A stretch of 64,000 bases of DNA, taken from contig CP021222.1 of NCBI GenBank assembly GCA_003999685.1, positions 1,984,001 to 2,048,000 of the forward strand. The letters run 5' to 3'. Position numbers and translations under genes: made by a program. The notes beneath the pieces are model-generated. The model did no database searches and was not told where the DNA came from. It saw nothing but the letters and a program-made list of their open reading frames with translations. The DNA is from Taiwanofungus camphoratus. Its lineage: Eukaryota > Basidiomycota > Agaricomycetes > Polyporales > Taiwanofungaceae. Shown one piece after another: positions 1 to 12,900 of this stretch (positions are counted from its first letter, which is position 1; each line of letters opens with the position of its first letter).

Positions 1-3000
1 CTAACGGCTTTCTCTAGAGTAAAGAACAACAACACATTTAATGAGCTTCTGAGCAACTTCCGTCACTCCGTCGACAACGGTATTCTGAAGGTCATGTCGA
101 AGATGGGTATCTCCACCCTGCAGTCCTACAAGGGCGCCCAAATTTTCGAAGCGCTTGGGTTGCATACCGAAGTTGTCGAGAAGTGCTTTACAGGCACCGC
201 CAGTCGTGTCCAGGGTGCGACCTTTGATCTCCTGGCCATGGATTCGTTCGAAATGCATGAGCGCGGTTGGCCATCACGTGAGACCATCCTTCCTCCTGGC
301 ATGCCCGAGTCCGGCGACTACCACTGGCGTTCGGGCGGCGAGGCTCACATCAATGACCCTGCTGGAATTGCCAACCTTCAAGATGCTGTACGAGAGAAGA
401 ACCAGCGTGCGTACGATGCATACGCGCAGAATGCCAACGGTCAGACGAGGGCCGTCCATCTGCGTGGGCTTCTTGACTTCCGTTTCGAGAACGCGACTCC
501 TATTCCGATCGAACAGGTGGAACCCTGGAACGAAATTGTTCGACGATTTGTGACTGGTGCAATGTCGTACGGGTCGATCTCAATGGAAGCACATTCAACT
601 CTTGCTATCGCCATGAACCGTCTCGGAGGTAAATCGAACACTGGAGAGGGAGGTGAGGATGCCGAGCGCTCTCTTACGTTGCCAAACGGCGATTCGATGA
701 GGTCGGCCATCAAGCAAGTTGCATCGGGTCGTTTCGGTGTGACGTCGAACTACCTGGCCGACGCCAATGAACTTCAAATCAAGATGGCGCAGGGGGCCAA
801 GCCCGGTGAGGGAGGTGAACTTCCGGGGCATAAAGTCTCGACTTCCATTGCTCGTACTCGCCATTCTACCGCTGGTGTTGGGCTTATCTCTCCTCCCCCA
901 CACCACGACATCTATTCGATAGAGGATCTCAAGCAGCTCATCTATGATCTGAAGTGCTCCAATCCAAGAGCGCGCGTCTCCGTCAAGTTGGTATCAGAAG
1001 TCGGTGTCGGCATCGTAGCAAGTGGTGTTGCGAAAGCCAAGGCGGACCATATCCTCATTTCTGGCCACGACGGTGGCACCGGTGCTTCTCGCTGGACCGG
1101 TATTAAACACGCTGGGCTTCCATGGGAGCTCGGGCTAGCCGAGACCCACCAAACATTGGTTCTGAACGATCTACGTGGACGAGTTACTGTCCAAACAGAT
1201 GGTCAAATCCGAACCGGACGAGACATTGCCATCGCTTGCCTTCTTGGTGCGGAAGAATGGGGTTTTGCCACTACTCCCCTCATCGCGATGGGTTGTATCA
1301 TGATGAGAAAGTGCCACTGTGGGTCACTCGTTTTTGCCAGTGTGATCGAATACCATCTGACCTCTTTATCGTAGTAAACACGTGCCCCGTCGGTATCGCG
1401 ACCCAGGACCCTCAGCTTCGTGCCAAATTCGCTGGCCAACCTGAACAAGTCATCAACTTCTTCTACTATATCGCAGAAGATCTTCGCAATTATATGGCTA
1501 AACTTGGTTTCCGTACCATCAACGAGATGGTTGGTCGTGCTGACATGCTGAAAGTGGACGAGAAGCTTCGTACCCCGAAGACCGCACACCTCGATCTGTC
1601 CGCTGTCTTGAAGCCGGCTTGGCAAATGCGTCCTGGTGCCGCTACTTATCGTGTCAGAGCCCAAGATCATAAACTATATATCCGACTCGACAACAAGTTC
1701 ATCGATGAGTCGGAGCCTGCTCTCACAAAGGGACTTCCCGTTCATATTGATTGCGATGTCACTAATACCGATCGCGCTCTTGGCACCTCCTTATCGTACC
1801 GAGTGTCCAAATTGTATGGCGAGGAGGGCCTTCCGAAGGACACCATACACATTAGCATGCGAGGCTCTGCTGGACAATCACTCGGTGCCTTCCTTGCACC
1901 GGGTATTACTATCGAGTTGGAGGGTGACGCTAACGATTATGTTGGTAAAGGCCTTTCTGGAGGTCGTTTGATAGTCTACCCCCCCAAGCAGTCGACTTTC
2001 AAAGCTGAGGAAAATATCATTGTCGGGAATGTTTGCTTGTATGGGGCAACATCTGGCGAAGCCTTTGTTCGTGGAGTCGCTGCAGAACGTTTCGCCGTTC
2101 GAAATTCAGGCGCCAATGCCGTGGTGGAGGGTACTGGTGATCACGGTTGTGAATACATGACCGGTGGAAGGATTGTTGTCCTTGGTAGCACTGGTCGTAA
2201 TTTTGCGGCCGGAATGAGTGGTGGAATCGCTTACGTCTTGGATACCGCTCATACCTTCGCTTCTAAGGTGAATATGGAGATGGTCGAACTTGGGAAAGTT
2301 ACGGACCCCCGGGAAATTGCTGAATTGCGCGGCCTCATTGAGGATCACCGTCATTACACTGGGTCGGAGGTCGCTGACCGTGTTCTTCATGACTTCCATC
2401 ATCTCCTTCCTCTCTTCGTTCGTGTGATGCCCCATGATTACAAGCGAGTGTTGGAGGAGCAGGCAGCGAAGTATAAGGAGGAGAAGATGAGGCAAAGTAC
2501 CATTGACCTTGTCCCTTCGCGGACAGCCAGTCAAGTCGACCTTGCCTCCGAAGGCCTGGCGGATATTCTCTTACCCAAAGAACCCCTATCTCTTACTAAC
2601 CGATCCTCCTCAAGAACCCGCGTCGAGCCTTCCGTGGGCGATATGGAGGACTCTCTGGTTGATGATGCAACCACTAAACAGCGTCTCAATAAGCTGGACA
2701 AAACGCGCGGCTTCATGAAGTACAAGCGGCTCACTGAAGCGTACCGTCCCCCTCGTAAGCGGGTCAAGGATTGGAAAGAGATATCCACGCGATTGACCGA
2801 AGAAGAGTTAAAATACCAATCAGCGCGTTGCATGGACTGCGGAGTGCCGTTCTGTCAATCTGACACTGGATGTCCCATTTCCAATATTATTCCCAAATGG
2901 AATGATCTGGTATTCAAAGGCCAGTGGCAAGATGCCCTCAATCGTCTTCTCATGACGAATAACTTCCCTGAGTTCACTGGTCGAGTATGCCCGGCACCTT

Positions 3001-4749
3001 GCGAGGGTGCCTGTGTCCTTGGTATAAATGAACAGCCCGTCGGTATCAAGAGCATCGAGTGTGCCATCATTGACAAGGTTTGTCTTGCTGTTGTATGTAC
3101 ATATTCCGAGACGAACTTACACTGTAATTCTCAGGGCTTCGAGATGGGCTGGATGGCGCCCAACCCACCGAAATTCCGCACGGGAAGGAAAATTGCGATC
3201 ATTGGTTCTGGACCTGCAGGCCTCTCATGTGCAGATCAACTCAACAAGGCTGGTCACTCTGTCACCATCTATGACCGCAACGACCGGATGGGTGGCCTCC
3301 TCATGTACGGAATTCCCAAGTATGTGCTACTCTATTTCGCTTCATTAGAATAGGACTGACTGCTATCCGTAGCATGAAGCTCGACAAATCTGTCGTCCAG
3401 CGACGCCTGGACCTCATGGCTGCTGAGGGCGTGGTAAGTAGCGTACCTCATCCACTTCATCTTGCTGTCTTTTTAAATGTGTTTTGTCTAGACGTTCGTC
3501 CCCAATGCGCACGTCGGCAGGGACATCGATGTTAACGAACTGCGTGCTGAAAATGATGCTGTCGTCATTTGTACCGGCGCGACTTGGCCTCGGGATCTCA
3601 AGATTCCAAACCGTGAAGCTGATGGTATCCATTTCGCAATGGAATATCTCCAGGTTAGCGCCATATCACACCTGATCTATACTCAGTTGACGCGAATATC
3701 TTCATCCAGATGAACACGAAGTCTCTCCTTGACTCCGAGCTTCAGAACAACAACTATATCAACGCGAAGGGCAAGGACGTCATTGTTATCGGTGGTGGAG
3801 ACACTGGGAACGACTGTATTGGTACTTCTATGCGTCATGGCGCCAAGTCCGTTACCAATTTCGAGTTATTGCCTAAGCCCTCGGCTGGTCGCGGGCGCGA
3901 CAACCCATGGCCTCAGTGGCCAAGGTGAGCTGTTCGTTCTATGTCACATCATGAATGGGCCATTAACTGCGCTGACAGGATATTCCGTACCGATTATGGA
4001 CACACTGAGGTTGCCGCACACTTTGGCAATGGTGAGACATCTTGAGAATCTTTGGAATCACTTTGAAAACCAATGCGTGGTATCAGATCCTCGCGAGTAC
4101 AGCATCTCCACGAAAGACTTCGTGGTTGACGAAGAGGGTAAGCTGAAAGGTCTCAACACTGGTACGCTTTATCGCTCCATACCTGTGCATGGAAAGAAGC
4201 GTCTTACTGAGATTGTACAGTCCGTGTCGAGTGGACCAAAGACAGTGGTGGACGCTGGAAGATGGAGGAAGTGCCCGGGTCCGAGAAGTTCTTCCCTGCG
4301 CAGCTAGTTTTCCTCGCGCTTGGTTTCCTGGGGCCCGAATCAGACGTCATCAAGGCTCTTAATATCAAGCAGGATGCGCGCTCCAACATCCAGACGTCGC
4401 ACAAGGTCAGCATCCACTTATATCACAATCTAGGCTGAGCTCACGTTCCCCCTGCAATAGAAATATTCGACAAGCGTCGACGGGGTGTTCGCTGCTGGAG
4501 ATTGTCGTCGTGGACAGTCTTTAATTGTTTGGGGTATCAAGTGCGTATGGTCACCTGCACGTAGGGTTACCAGCGATTGACCTTATATATCATTGTAGTG
4601 AGGGTCGCGGTGCTGCTGCAGAGGTGGATGCTTGGCTCAGCGCTGGTGTCACGAGATTACCTCACGATGGTGGTATTAAGAAGAGGGTATTCATTCCTCC
4701 TTCTAGCACACTCTTGAGCGACACGCAGGTCGTGCAGGTCGAGGCGTAA
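1..4749 (+). CDS. GLT1: Glutamate synthase (NADH-GOGAT), 3' part of the gene
   Basis: Makes two glutamates from glutamine and 2-oxoglutarate using NADH; central to ammonium assimilation. The 5' part lies outside the window, which opens inside an intron (CTAAC branch site at 1-5, acceptor AG at 16-17). Exons read: 18-1318, 1375-3077, 3135-3319, 3373-3433, 3492-3653, 3710-3924, 3979-4031, 4087-4161, 4221-4405, 4461-4540, 4599-4749; all junctions keep frame. Seen in order: the FMN/2-oxoglutarate synthase domain ([18 protein letters not shown]), the 3Fe-4S cysteines (CIMMRKC, then NTCPVG after the first intron), the GXGXG beta-helix domain ([14 protein letters not shown]), then the fused small subunit with its 4Fe-4S cysteines ([18 protein letters not shown]), an FAD site ([13 protein letters not shown]) and a pyridine-nucleotide site ([11 protein letters not shown]). 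The single-chain fusion of both subunits is the NADH type of fungi and plants. Ends convergent with ECO1. Confidence 0.97.
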
Positions 4750-4957
4750 GTTATCCAAAATGTATGAGGGTCAGATTCTATGGGGCTTCAACGGCCGGGA
4801 TTGCATGCTCATCAACTACAGCATGTGTACGATACGCTATGATACGCGACGATACGATACAGTGCAAATATGTAACTACTAGGGATGCAATACATATCAA
4901 TAAGCAGTTTTTCCTTATATGCAGGACTAAATTTAAGGATGTCGAAACAAGAGGTAG

Positions 4958-6060
4958 TCATCGCAATTGTTCTTCTTCGTAGATACGGATTCCTCCCTTT
5001 CCCCAAGTCTCCAGCACTGCCTTTCCTGCACCAGTCGGTTGCGTGAAGGCGACTTCACCCTTCACAGGATCAAGTGGACAGCCCAAGATAAAAGTAGCGG
5101 CAGCAGCAGAAAGAAGGTGGGAAGCGATCCCGAGACGACGATGTGATGATGAAACAAAAAGACGCGGGATGCCAAGGGGTGTTGGTAGGGGTGCTGGGTG
5201 GACATAGAGATTGGTTGAGGTATCGACCGGAATGAGGGTATGCAGGGGTCTCCGAGTTGGAGATGTACTTGAAGAGAGAGAGGAAGATCGAGCTGAGAGG
5301 TCGGCATCGGATGCAATAGCCATGGCGGTGGAGATGCGCTGCGCAATGACACAGCCAACGATCTTTTCACGAGTGGAGACTGAAACGGACGCGGGAGGAA
5401 GAAGAAATAGATATATTTTGCAGCGTTGTAGGACCTCTGATGAGAGTGGGGGAGAGGCGAGCGCCAGACTGATCATTTCGAGGAGAGTCGTGAGCTGGAA
5501 CGTGCGGAGATCAGTTTGAATGTCCATCTCAATAGTGTAGTGTATACCTTGGTACCAATTTTCCCTCCAACATCCGGACGGAAGCACACAATACGTCCTT
5601 TGTCACCATTCCTCAATTTAACCCGGCTCGCCAGCTCCTCGACGCCCGCTTTTCTCATTTCCCGCTCCTCTTCTTTTCCCCATTCAAGTCCTCTCTGTAC
5701 ACGAGCACAATGCGTCCGGTGCAGGCTTTCATCGTCAGGCGCGCCTCTGGTATAGGACAGGTCGCAGAGCGGACAAGTCCTGAGTACCGTAACGTCAAGA
5801 GAAAAGTGCAGTTGTGTCAACTTCTTCTGGCTTGCTTTCTCTTTCTTGCTCTGAGATTTCTTCGCGGGTTTCACAACAGTGTTGAGAGCCTGATGTTGTC
5901 TCTTGAGAGGAGACGTATTGGGGACAGTAGAGTGTTCAAGGAGTGAGCGCTTTCGCTTCAGCATGGGTGGTGAGGAAGTAAGCTCTGAGGGCGGCGAAGA
6001 AGGCATAGGGAGGTTTCTGCTAGCACGCGAGCCATATGTGCGCTTTATCTTCGGAGTCAT
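4958..6060 (-). CDS. ECO1: Sister-chromatid cohesion N-acetyltransferase Eco1/Ctf7 (ESCO family)
   Basis: Nuclear acetyltransferase that acetylates cohesin Smc3 in S phase to establish cohesion. Two exons, 6060-5548 and 5494-4958, with a 53-nt intron (GTATAC...CCAG); about 349 residues. N-terminal third is basic and serine/proline-rich, then comes the family's C2H2 finger (CPLCDLSY...HRTHC, about residues 95-115) and the region before the GNAT fold. The C-terminal half has the ESCO acetyltransferase hallmarks: a CVIAQRI strand, RLFVSSSHRRLGIASHLL (acetyl-CoA pyrophosphate loop with R-R-x-G-I-A) and the terminal GEVAFTQPTGAGKAVLETWG block, where family members have the conserved D/E-x-AFSQPT-x-G motif. 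The order finger then acetyltransferase matches Eco1. The gene is convergent with glutamate synthase (208 bp between stops). Confidence 0.93.
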
Positions 6061-6353
6061 TGTAAGATGCGCTGGAGGAGGGGATGCATGAAAGGCAAAG
6101 GGAGTACACGCATATGAATGCGACGCGTCGCGTTGGCCTTATTTGGCCCAATCAACGCGTCAACACGTGACCGTCTGTCGAGCAGTGCAATTTATGGATT
6201 CTATTATTAAGAGGCGAAGATAAATACTTGCGAAACAAATATTTTGTATTCGAGATACGTGACGAGTTATCGTGATGTCAAGAGACCTAATAACCACATC
6301 CGAGACCCAATCAAGAAAAAATCAATAAATCAGTAGTTTTTGACCATATTCAT

Positions 6354-9300
6354 TCAGCTTGAAGGTGTCCAGACAGTCATTGTTGATTGGTACCCGTTCA
6401 CATTTACGCTCGCCGGAACAGTCGGCTGTTGGCTCACGCTCAATTGATACGTCACCCCAATTGTTGCGAGACTGTAAATGTTAATCGAAGATGCAGTATC
6501 GACGTCGAGAATCTGGCTTTGGCACGAGGAGCTGTTCAAGCAAGTCTGGTTGTAGTTGTCGAAGAAGCTGTACAGTCCAGCACCTGTATGGAACGCAGAA
6601 TACTTCAGCAGCGTGCGACGACTCTATTGATAAAGACTGTACCGAAGACTGTGATGTCAGAAGAGGACTGCACACTCAGAGCCCATGCAGAGGTCTGCCC
6701 GGACGGGAAGGACGGATCACTGTAAGAGCTCTGGATAGAAAAGGGCGTGGGAACAGCTGGTGACGGTTGATAGTAGGGCTGATGAGAGGTCAATATGGCG
6801 GCTCAAAATGATCGAATGATTAGGGCCATACCGTTTCTGTCTGAATCAAGCCAATGTAATGGTTTTGAGCATTGACAAGATTGTATTGGTAGAGAGTATG
6901 GTGTTCAGCTGTTTGAATGTTGTCAAGGTTAGGCCTCGTTGATAAGCTATTCCGTAACGTACATGCTGGTAAGCAATTGAAAAATCGTCAAAGCCCCGAC
7001 CACACGTCATGATGATTGGAAGGTACTCACAAGTGCCAATCATCCATACTGGACCCGCCGACTCGGACAATATCCCTCGTCCACTAAACAGTGTGAGTCG
7101 TGAGGTACCATCTCCATCAAGGTCGTGGTCCGCCAACCATACCCAAGTACCCTACAAACGCAAATATCTACTTGTATCGACCATAAATGACAGAATGCAA
7201 CGTACTTCGAGATAGGCGTTCGAACCCGATGTCAGATGTAGAGCAAGGAATGCCGCAAAACACGAGTTTGAGTCCGAACCAGATGGGCAAGTGGATGTTT
7301 CCAGATTGGTGCCGGCGGCTGTTTCAGGTGAGAGTTCGTTAAATCATCACGACCACGGTTGTAGGCAATGAACTCTCACCTCCTCCCAACCTGATGTAAA
7401 CATCATAAGATTAGATCTCTGTATGTAGAGCAAAGTAAGTGAGAGCTTACCGAATATGGCTATCCCACATTCCGGCGCCACCTTGGGTAGGCGAGTTCAC
7501 GTTCCACTCGACGACAATTGCACCAGGCGCTTGAAAACACATGCTCGTTAGTTTCAAAACTAGCTAGCAGCGGCTGGAACACACCCACCTGGTCCTTGGG
7601 TCGCAAAAATAATATCTGTGATCTCCATAATGCCTGAGGAGTCTGCGTCGCCGACGCGGACCATGACTGTAGGGTTACTCTGGTCGGCGAATGCAGACCC
7701 GCTACCCATGATCACACTCCACGCTTCTCCGACCATCTGAGTCCCCGCAGGGATCGTAAGAGTACTCGTAATTAGGTAGGTACCGGCATCGAAGAAGATG
7801 ATATTGCAGCCTGAATACTTGAGTGGGGTCGTGAGTATACATCCAATCAAAAATGTCGATTTATCCTACGTCATTTAAGACAGCCTGCAGAGCAGCTGTG
7901 TCGTCCGTCTTGCCATCACCCTTGGCACCCTGGTCCTTGACGCTGACGAATTGACTGACAGCATAATCCTCGTATCTATGCATTCCTATTAGAGACATAT
8001 TGCGCTGGCGGAAATATCCAAATAGCTTACTGTGGATGCATGCGGCCGAAAACCCTTCCTGCACTATCGAGTAGGCTTGCCGGGATATTTGGTGTTGCAA
8101 TGTTGCCCTGGACAAAGGAATGGCTAGTGCTTGTTCCTGAGAACAAGTTGCCCTGACCCCAACTGTCAATAGTCGTTGTCCCACCTGAAAGAACAACCGC
8201 GCCTCCAACAACACCAACAGCGGTAGGGACGTTGGTGAGTTGAATGTTGCTGAGAACTAAAGAACCGGCCAGGGAGGTGGACGCGTTGGAGTTGCGTACG
8301 AAGATGGGTGTGTCGCTCACGACTGCATCAATGATGGCTTCACCACCAACAGTCTGGAGGAGATCGACCATTCTAGCCACATGTACTGATTGTCGAGAGA
8401 GCGGAGAAGAATACTTACCTGTGTCGCCTCAGACGTTCCACCTGTCATGAGGTCGAAGCCGACCTGACAGTTATTTACTGTAGACGATGGTCAAATTCTG
8501 TCTATTGATGTTATCAGTCATGGAGGATCTCACTTGTGACGCCCTGAAACGTCCATCCTGTCATCTGGATTCTCAACCACCGTTCTGACCCAAGAAAGGT
8601 TTGACGCACCCCAATTCCAGATAGAATAGATGGCTGAGGAGATAACGTGTTAGTGGTCGCAACGCAAAGAACGTTTTATATTAAGAATCACCAGTGTTGG
8701 CATTATTCATAGTCACATTGCGGACTGTGAACCTGGCAGCACCGCCAATCTTTGATAAATTATTTTCGAGCCTACTGAGGGGAAGACTCACTGCTGATTT
8801 CCCACCCACATCCCATATTTACCTGCAAATAATCAGCGCAATACTTCTCGGATGTACGATACGCACCACCATTGAACACCAGGTCTTCGCAGAAGAGAAC
8901 GTGAATCAAACGTAATGTCACGTCAAATAGTCGAGAGCGTACCGCCCATGAAACCACCGCTGCCATTCTCCATCCAGATACCTGCAAGATGGTTTAAATG
9001 TCTATATTATTAACGAGATAGTCAACAAAACAAGACATACCCTGATGCGCGTTGCCCGATGCGGTGCTCATCTGGAAGACAATGTTCATAAGCGAGGTTG
9101 CCTGCGCCACTTGCCAGTGTATACCAGTTGCGGATGCAGAGGCAGGCATCTGCGTTAGATCGATGACGAAATTGCGAACGCTGCGGAAGAAATTATTCTG
9201 GTTTGTGTACCATTGTGAACCGCCACCATTTGGGATGTACGGGTTTGCATCTACGTTGGATTAAACCTCAGACTTATGCAGATTGAGTGTCAACCAAATA

Positions 9301-9919
9301 GACTGACCTATGACTGCCATACCGCTAAAGTTCGACGCCGCAAGAAGAGTAGGGGGTACTCTGGCATCTCCAATGATCTGCGTATAATAGTACGCACTAT
9401 ACAGACAGTAAGCGATGTAGCCATAGAAGGCATGTCTCAATCACATACATTATTGGAGACGAAACCTTGTATGTGCTGTCGTCGAGAATATGTTAGATAC
9501 ACAAAAGCGGCAAACAATCAGGTCATACCCTTGAGGGAAGTAAACAATAGCCGGTGTGACAGTCGAAGATTCACATGAGCCTCCACCACATCTCCCGCCA
9601 GAAGATATAGCATTGCTACATTAAACATTTAACATTAAACTATGCAGGAATTGAAAACAACAGACTTGATTGCATCAGTATCATCTGCATTGCCGTCACC
9701 CACTGCCCCAAAATCTTTTACGTTCCGAAACACTTGATAAGAGCTGGGATCCGAGTTGAAAGCAGAGGTACCCTGGTGCTTGATGTTTTGCATCCAGAAC
9801 GGATCACTAGGTGCAGCAGTTCCCCCGCCGATCGGAGTAGAGCATGCCGACCCAAGTGCAGATGCAAGAGGAGTAGATGCTAGAGCTCCATAAGCAAGGA
9901 GTAAAACGGAGGTAAACAT
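6354..9919 (-). CDS. Secreted GH55 exo-beta-1,3-glucanase
   Basis: Cleaves beta-1,3-glucan from its non-reducing end; expected outside the cell in wall remodelling or carbon supply. Starts at 9919 with a signal peptide (MFTSVLLLAYGALASTPLAS). Seen: the first pectate-lyase-like repeat (NVKDFGAVGDGNADDTDAIK, the GH55/rhamnogalacturonase-type start of a beta-helix), then ISSGGRCGGG and PAIVYFPQGTY across two small introns, and later a second beta-helix start (FVSVKDQGAKGDGKTDD near 7900-7960) followed by FFDAGTYLITSTLTIPAG. Two tandem beta-helices are the GH55 fold. The C-terminal exon (IGVTYQLSVSQQPTV, ending WTPSS) is typical of the family. The coding sequence is cut by more than ten short introns, so internal exon limits are approximate. 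A TATA-like element sits about 50 bp before the start. Confidence 0.88.
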
Positions 9920-9968
9920 GACTCAGAAGTGAGGCAGAGAATTCGAGAATGAAGGGGACAAATGCGAC

Positions 9969-9974
9969 TTTATA
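9969..9974 (-). promoter_or_regulatory. TATA-like box of the GH55 gene
   Basis: On the minus strand the sequence reads CTATAAAG about 50 bp before the GH55 start codon. Spacing fits a core promoter with a short leader. Sequence match only. Confidence 0.4.
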
Positions 9975-12900
9975 GAAACATGAGGAGAGGGGGCGATCGG
10001 ACCACATGTCGACGAGACCGACTCATTGTGCAATGAAGAAGAGGTGATCATTGGTCTCGTGTGGTATGTTTCTGGAGGGACGTACACGGACGTGACAGCC
10101 TCCCTATTTTGTCATGCACATTGTGCAGGAAGTTAGAGAACCGCGTGCTGGGGTGGCGCTTTCTCAAACTCGTGATTGAAATATTAGGATTCATGAGAAA
10201 CAGAGTCCTGCGGTAACGAGGCAGAAGCGATATGCGATGTGATGGCAGCTGATGCGCGGTCCGTCTACAGCAATATCAAGACGGAGGAGGACCGACAGCC
10301 TGGTATCGCCAGCCCGAGATCGACGTCAGGCTCAGCGCCTTGGTGGCCCAATTATTTCCGAGCCTTGCTCCCTCACAACCAGAGTTGTTAATTGGCACTC
10401 ACATGTCATTCGTGTTGCCCGAGAGCCTTCGTAATCTCAAGAATGAATCGTTACCACCCTATATAGGCTTGCTCTCGGCAAGACTCCAGAGTAATGGAAG
10501 GCGTGTTGTTCGTCTACTTTGGACGCGCAGCGCGACTCGGCCACGTGATATCGGCGTCTATATGCGGCGTCTCCGTTCTGCGACCCCCTATGCAGTGCAA
10601 CTTGATCTACCTCAAATCCTGCTATGGAATCCTTTGATAAATTAGGGTTTTCTGCGGTACCGTGCACAAGGTCCATGCGTGACATCGCTTGCTATTCCCT
10701 TGTGGTCATATCCTGGTCGAGTCAACAGATCACTTCGGCGTGCAACCTGGTCGCGTTATCCTCCCAACCTTGCTCTTGTGCCTTCACCTCCCTCTCACAT
10801 GATGTTCACCATATGAACTGTTCTTTTGCGATGTATTGGATATACGCTAGTGCCTTTGCTCATCAGGTCATGCATGGGGACGTCTTCCGGCGTTCTATCG
10901 GACTAGATCTTTGTCCACAATGGGCTTCCAGCAGGATCGATGGGGCCAGCTCACCTCAAGGGCCCTTATCAGGTTGCCTTGAGTACCGATATCTTGTCCA
11001 TGAATCATGGCGACTATGCTTTCCCACTCGAACCAACATGTGTCGCACAAGTGTACATGGCTGCATATTTTGATGACAGATTGTCGTGAGTATGCCTGTT
11101 CCTTCCATCCCTTCCTATCGGACCAGCGTAGCGAACGAACGTTTTTATATGTGAACGGAACGGACCACGATGTACAGAGGTGGAGCAGCGTCTGAAAGAA
11201 CTGCTGTTCACCAGGGCCACGGGTCCGAGTGAAGTGGAAATTGGAAAAGGACGAAACACGTTCCTTCAGACAAGGAAGCCTGGAGAACCGCCCATGCAGC
11301 ATCATCTGAAAGTCTGCATATGTCCTCGGCTGCTGAGCACTAAGATTCAAGGTACGCTCTGTTTGTCACATGCCCGGCTCAGCAAGCACGCGGGCGGTTT
11401 TACATGACAATTCGGTGCGATCTTCCTGACTCACTCATCGTTCGCCGTGATTATAGAGGTAAATCAAGGAATTTGGCAATGAGTAGGCGTCAGCGAGGTG
11501 CGTATGCATCCATGGATTAGCCGCATTGGCCTGGCAGCCCATCTGCCTTAATCTTCTCTCTCAGCACGGTTGTAATCGGTGAGACCTTTCCTGGACCGAC
11601 CTCGTGAAATGCAGCTTCGCTAGGAACCTCTCCTCTAGGTGCCAACTGGATCCCGAAACCGCTGTAGAGCGCATAAATCAACAAACTGCTTGCATCACCA
11701 TGGGGAACAGTGAGTTGAGACAGGCAAGAACTGTCAAATTCATTTTTCTTGATCGAATACATGAGGGATGAATGATTGATATGTTCATCGTAAATAAGCA
11801 GACGTGCCATCAGGATACGGAAGTCATGAACGGGGACTAACATCCATCAGATAGATGATCTGGGATCTGTCAGATCGTGCTCTTGCTATGTGCAATTCCA
11901 GATAGCCTGATTACCCTTGCGAAAGCTCGTGCTCCGAAGGTCTCTGCAGTTAAGAAGTTAGGTACTGATGATGCGCCAAATTGTGTCGCCAAAGGTATGG
12001 TGCGCCAGTCTCTGCAGGTGCGTGCATCACAGCGCTTCAACCAGTGCTGGTGATGGGACTTCGAGGCAGGATGAAGGAAGTCCAACCCTCCAACTTGCCG
12101 AGCTTCTTGCTCTCTTCGAACAAGAACATTGATCGTCTCGTTGCCCAACAAGGTTGGATGGTAGGACATAGACTTGCCCGCTTTCACATTGGAAACAAAA
12201 AAAATGGAACGGGAATGGTACAGTCGAGAGATTAGGGTGAGTGACGAAGATCACGACATAAATGAAGTAAGTGGCGCAGCCCCGCCAAATCGTTCGCGTC
12301 GCGACCAGCGTGCCTTGATCCTAGAATGGGCAGCGAAAGCAAAAAAGGGCTTGAAATTTTCACCACTTGGGCCTCACCAGTGCTCGTTCGATTGGGGACA
12401 TCGTCATAACATATCAATTGCACGCTGTGGACGCCGCGCAGCACTGAGCAGAACCACGTTGGGTCACCCCAGATAGAGACTTGAGTTGCGCTTTTTTGAC
12501 ATCGGAGCTGAGAAGCGCGCTAGAAGGAACGGCCGATACAGCTTGCCAGGTTGGTAGGCACGTAGAGTCTGATAAGTCAAGATACGATACGTTTCGCTGC
12601 ACAGCATCACAGCGAGATAATGATCAAGGGTGCTCCGAGTCTGGAGTCCGCATATCGGTTCATGCAGAAGAAGCAGCAAACTCAGCAGCGGCGGGTTTCC
12701 CAGCAAACGGCAGGCCGACCAGTCATCGTATATATATATATGTATGTGGTGCCCAACAGGCAGGGCTCCACAGGTACAAAAACGCTGGCTGAGCGCCCGT
12801 GTCACGGCCAACTCAACTGCTGCAAGTATTGCAGATAGTGACTGACACGAACGGGGACGTCTGCGAGATTTTACTGTTCCGGGCAAGACTGCCTAGTTGC

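Noticed and set aside
11517-12187. Two minus-strand frames (108 and 105 codons) as a possible spliced gene
   Set aside because: No family resemblance, no secure splice junction and no defensible start; left inside the gene-free stretch.
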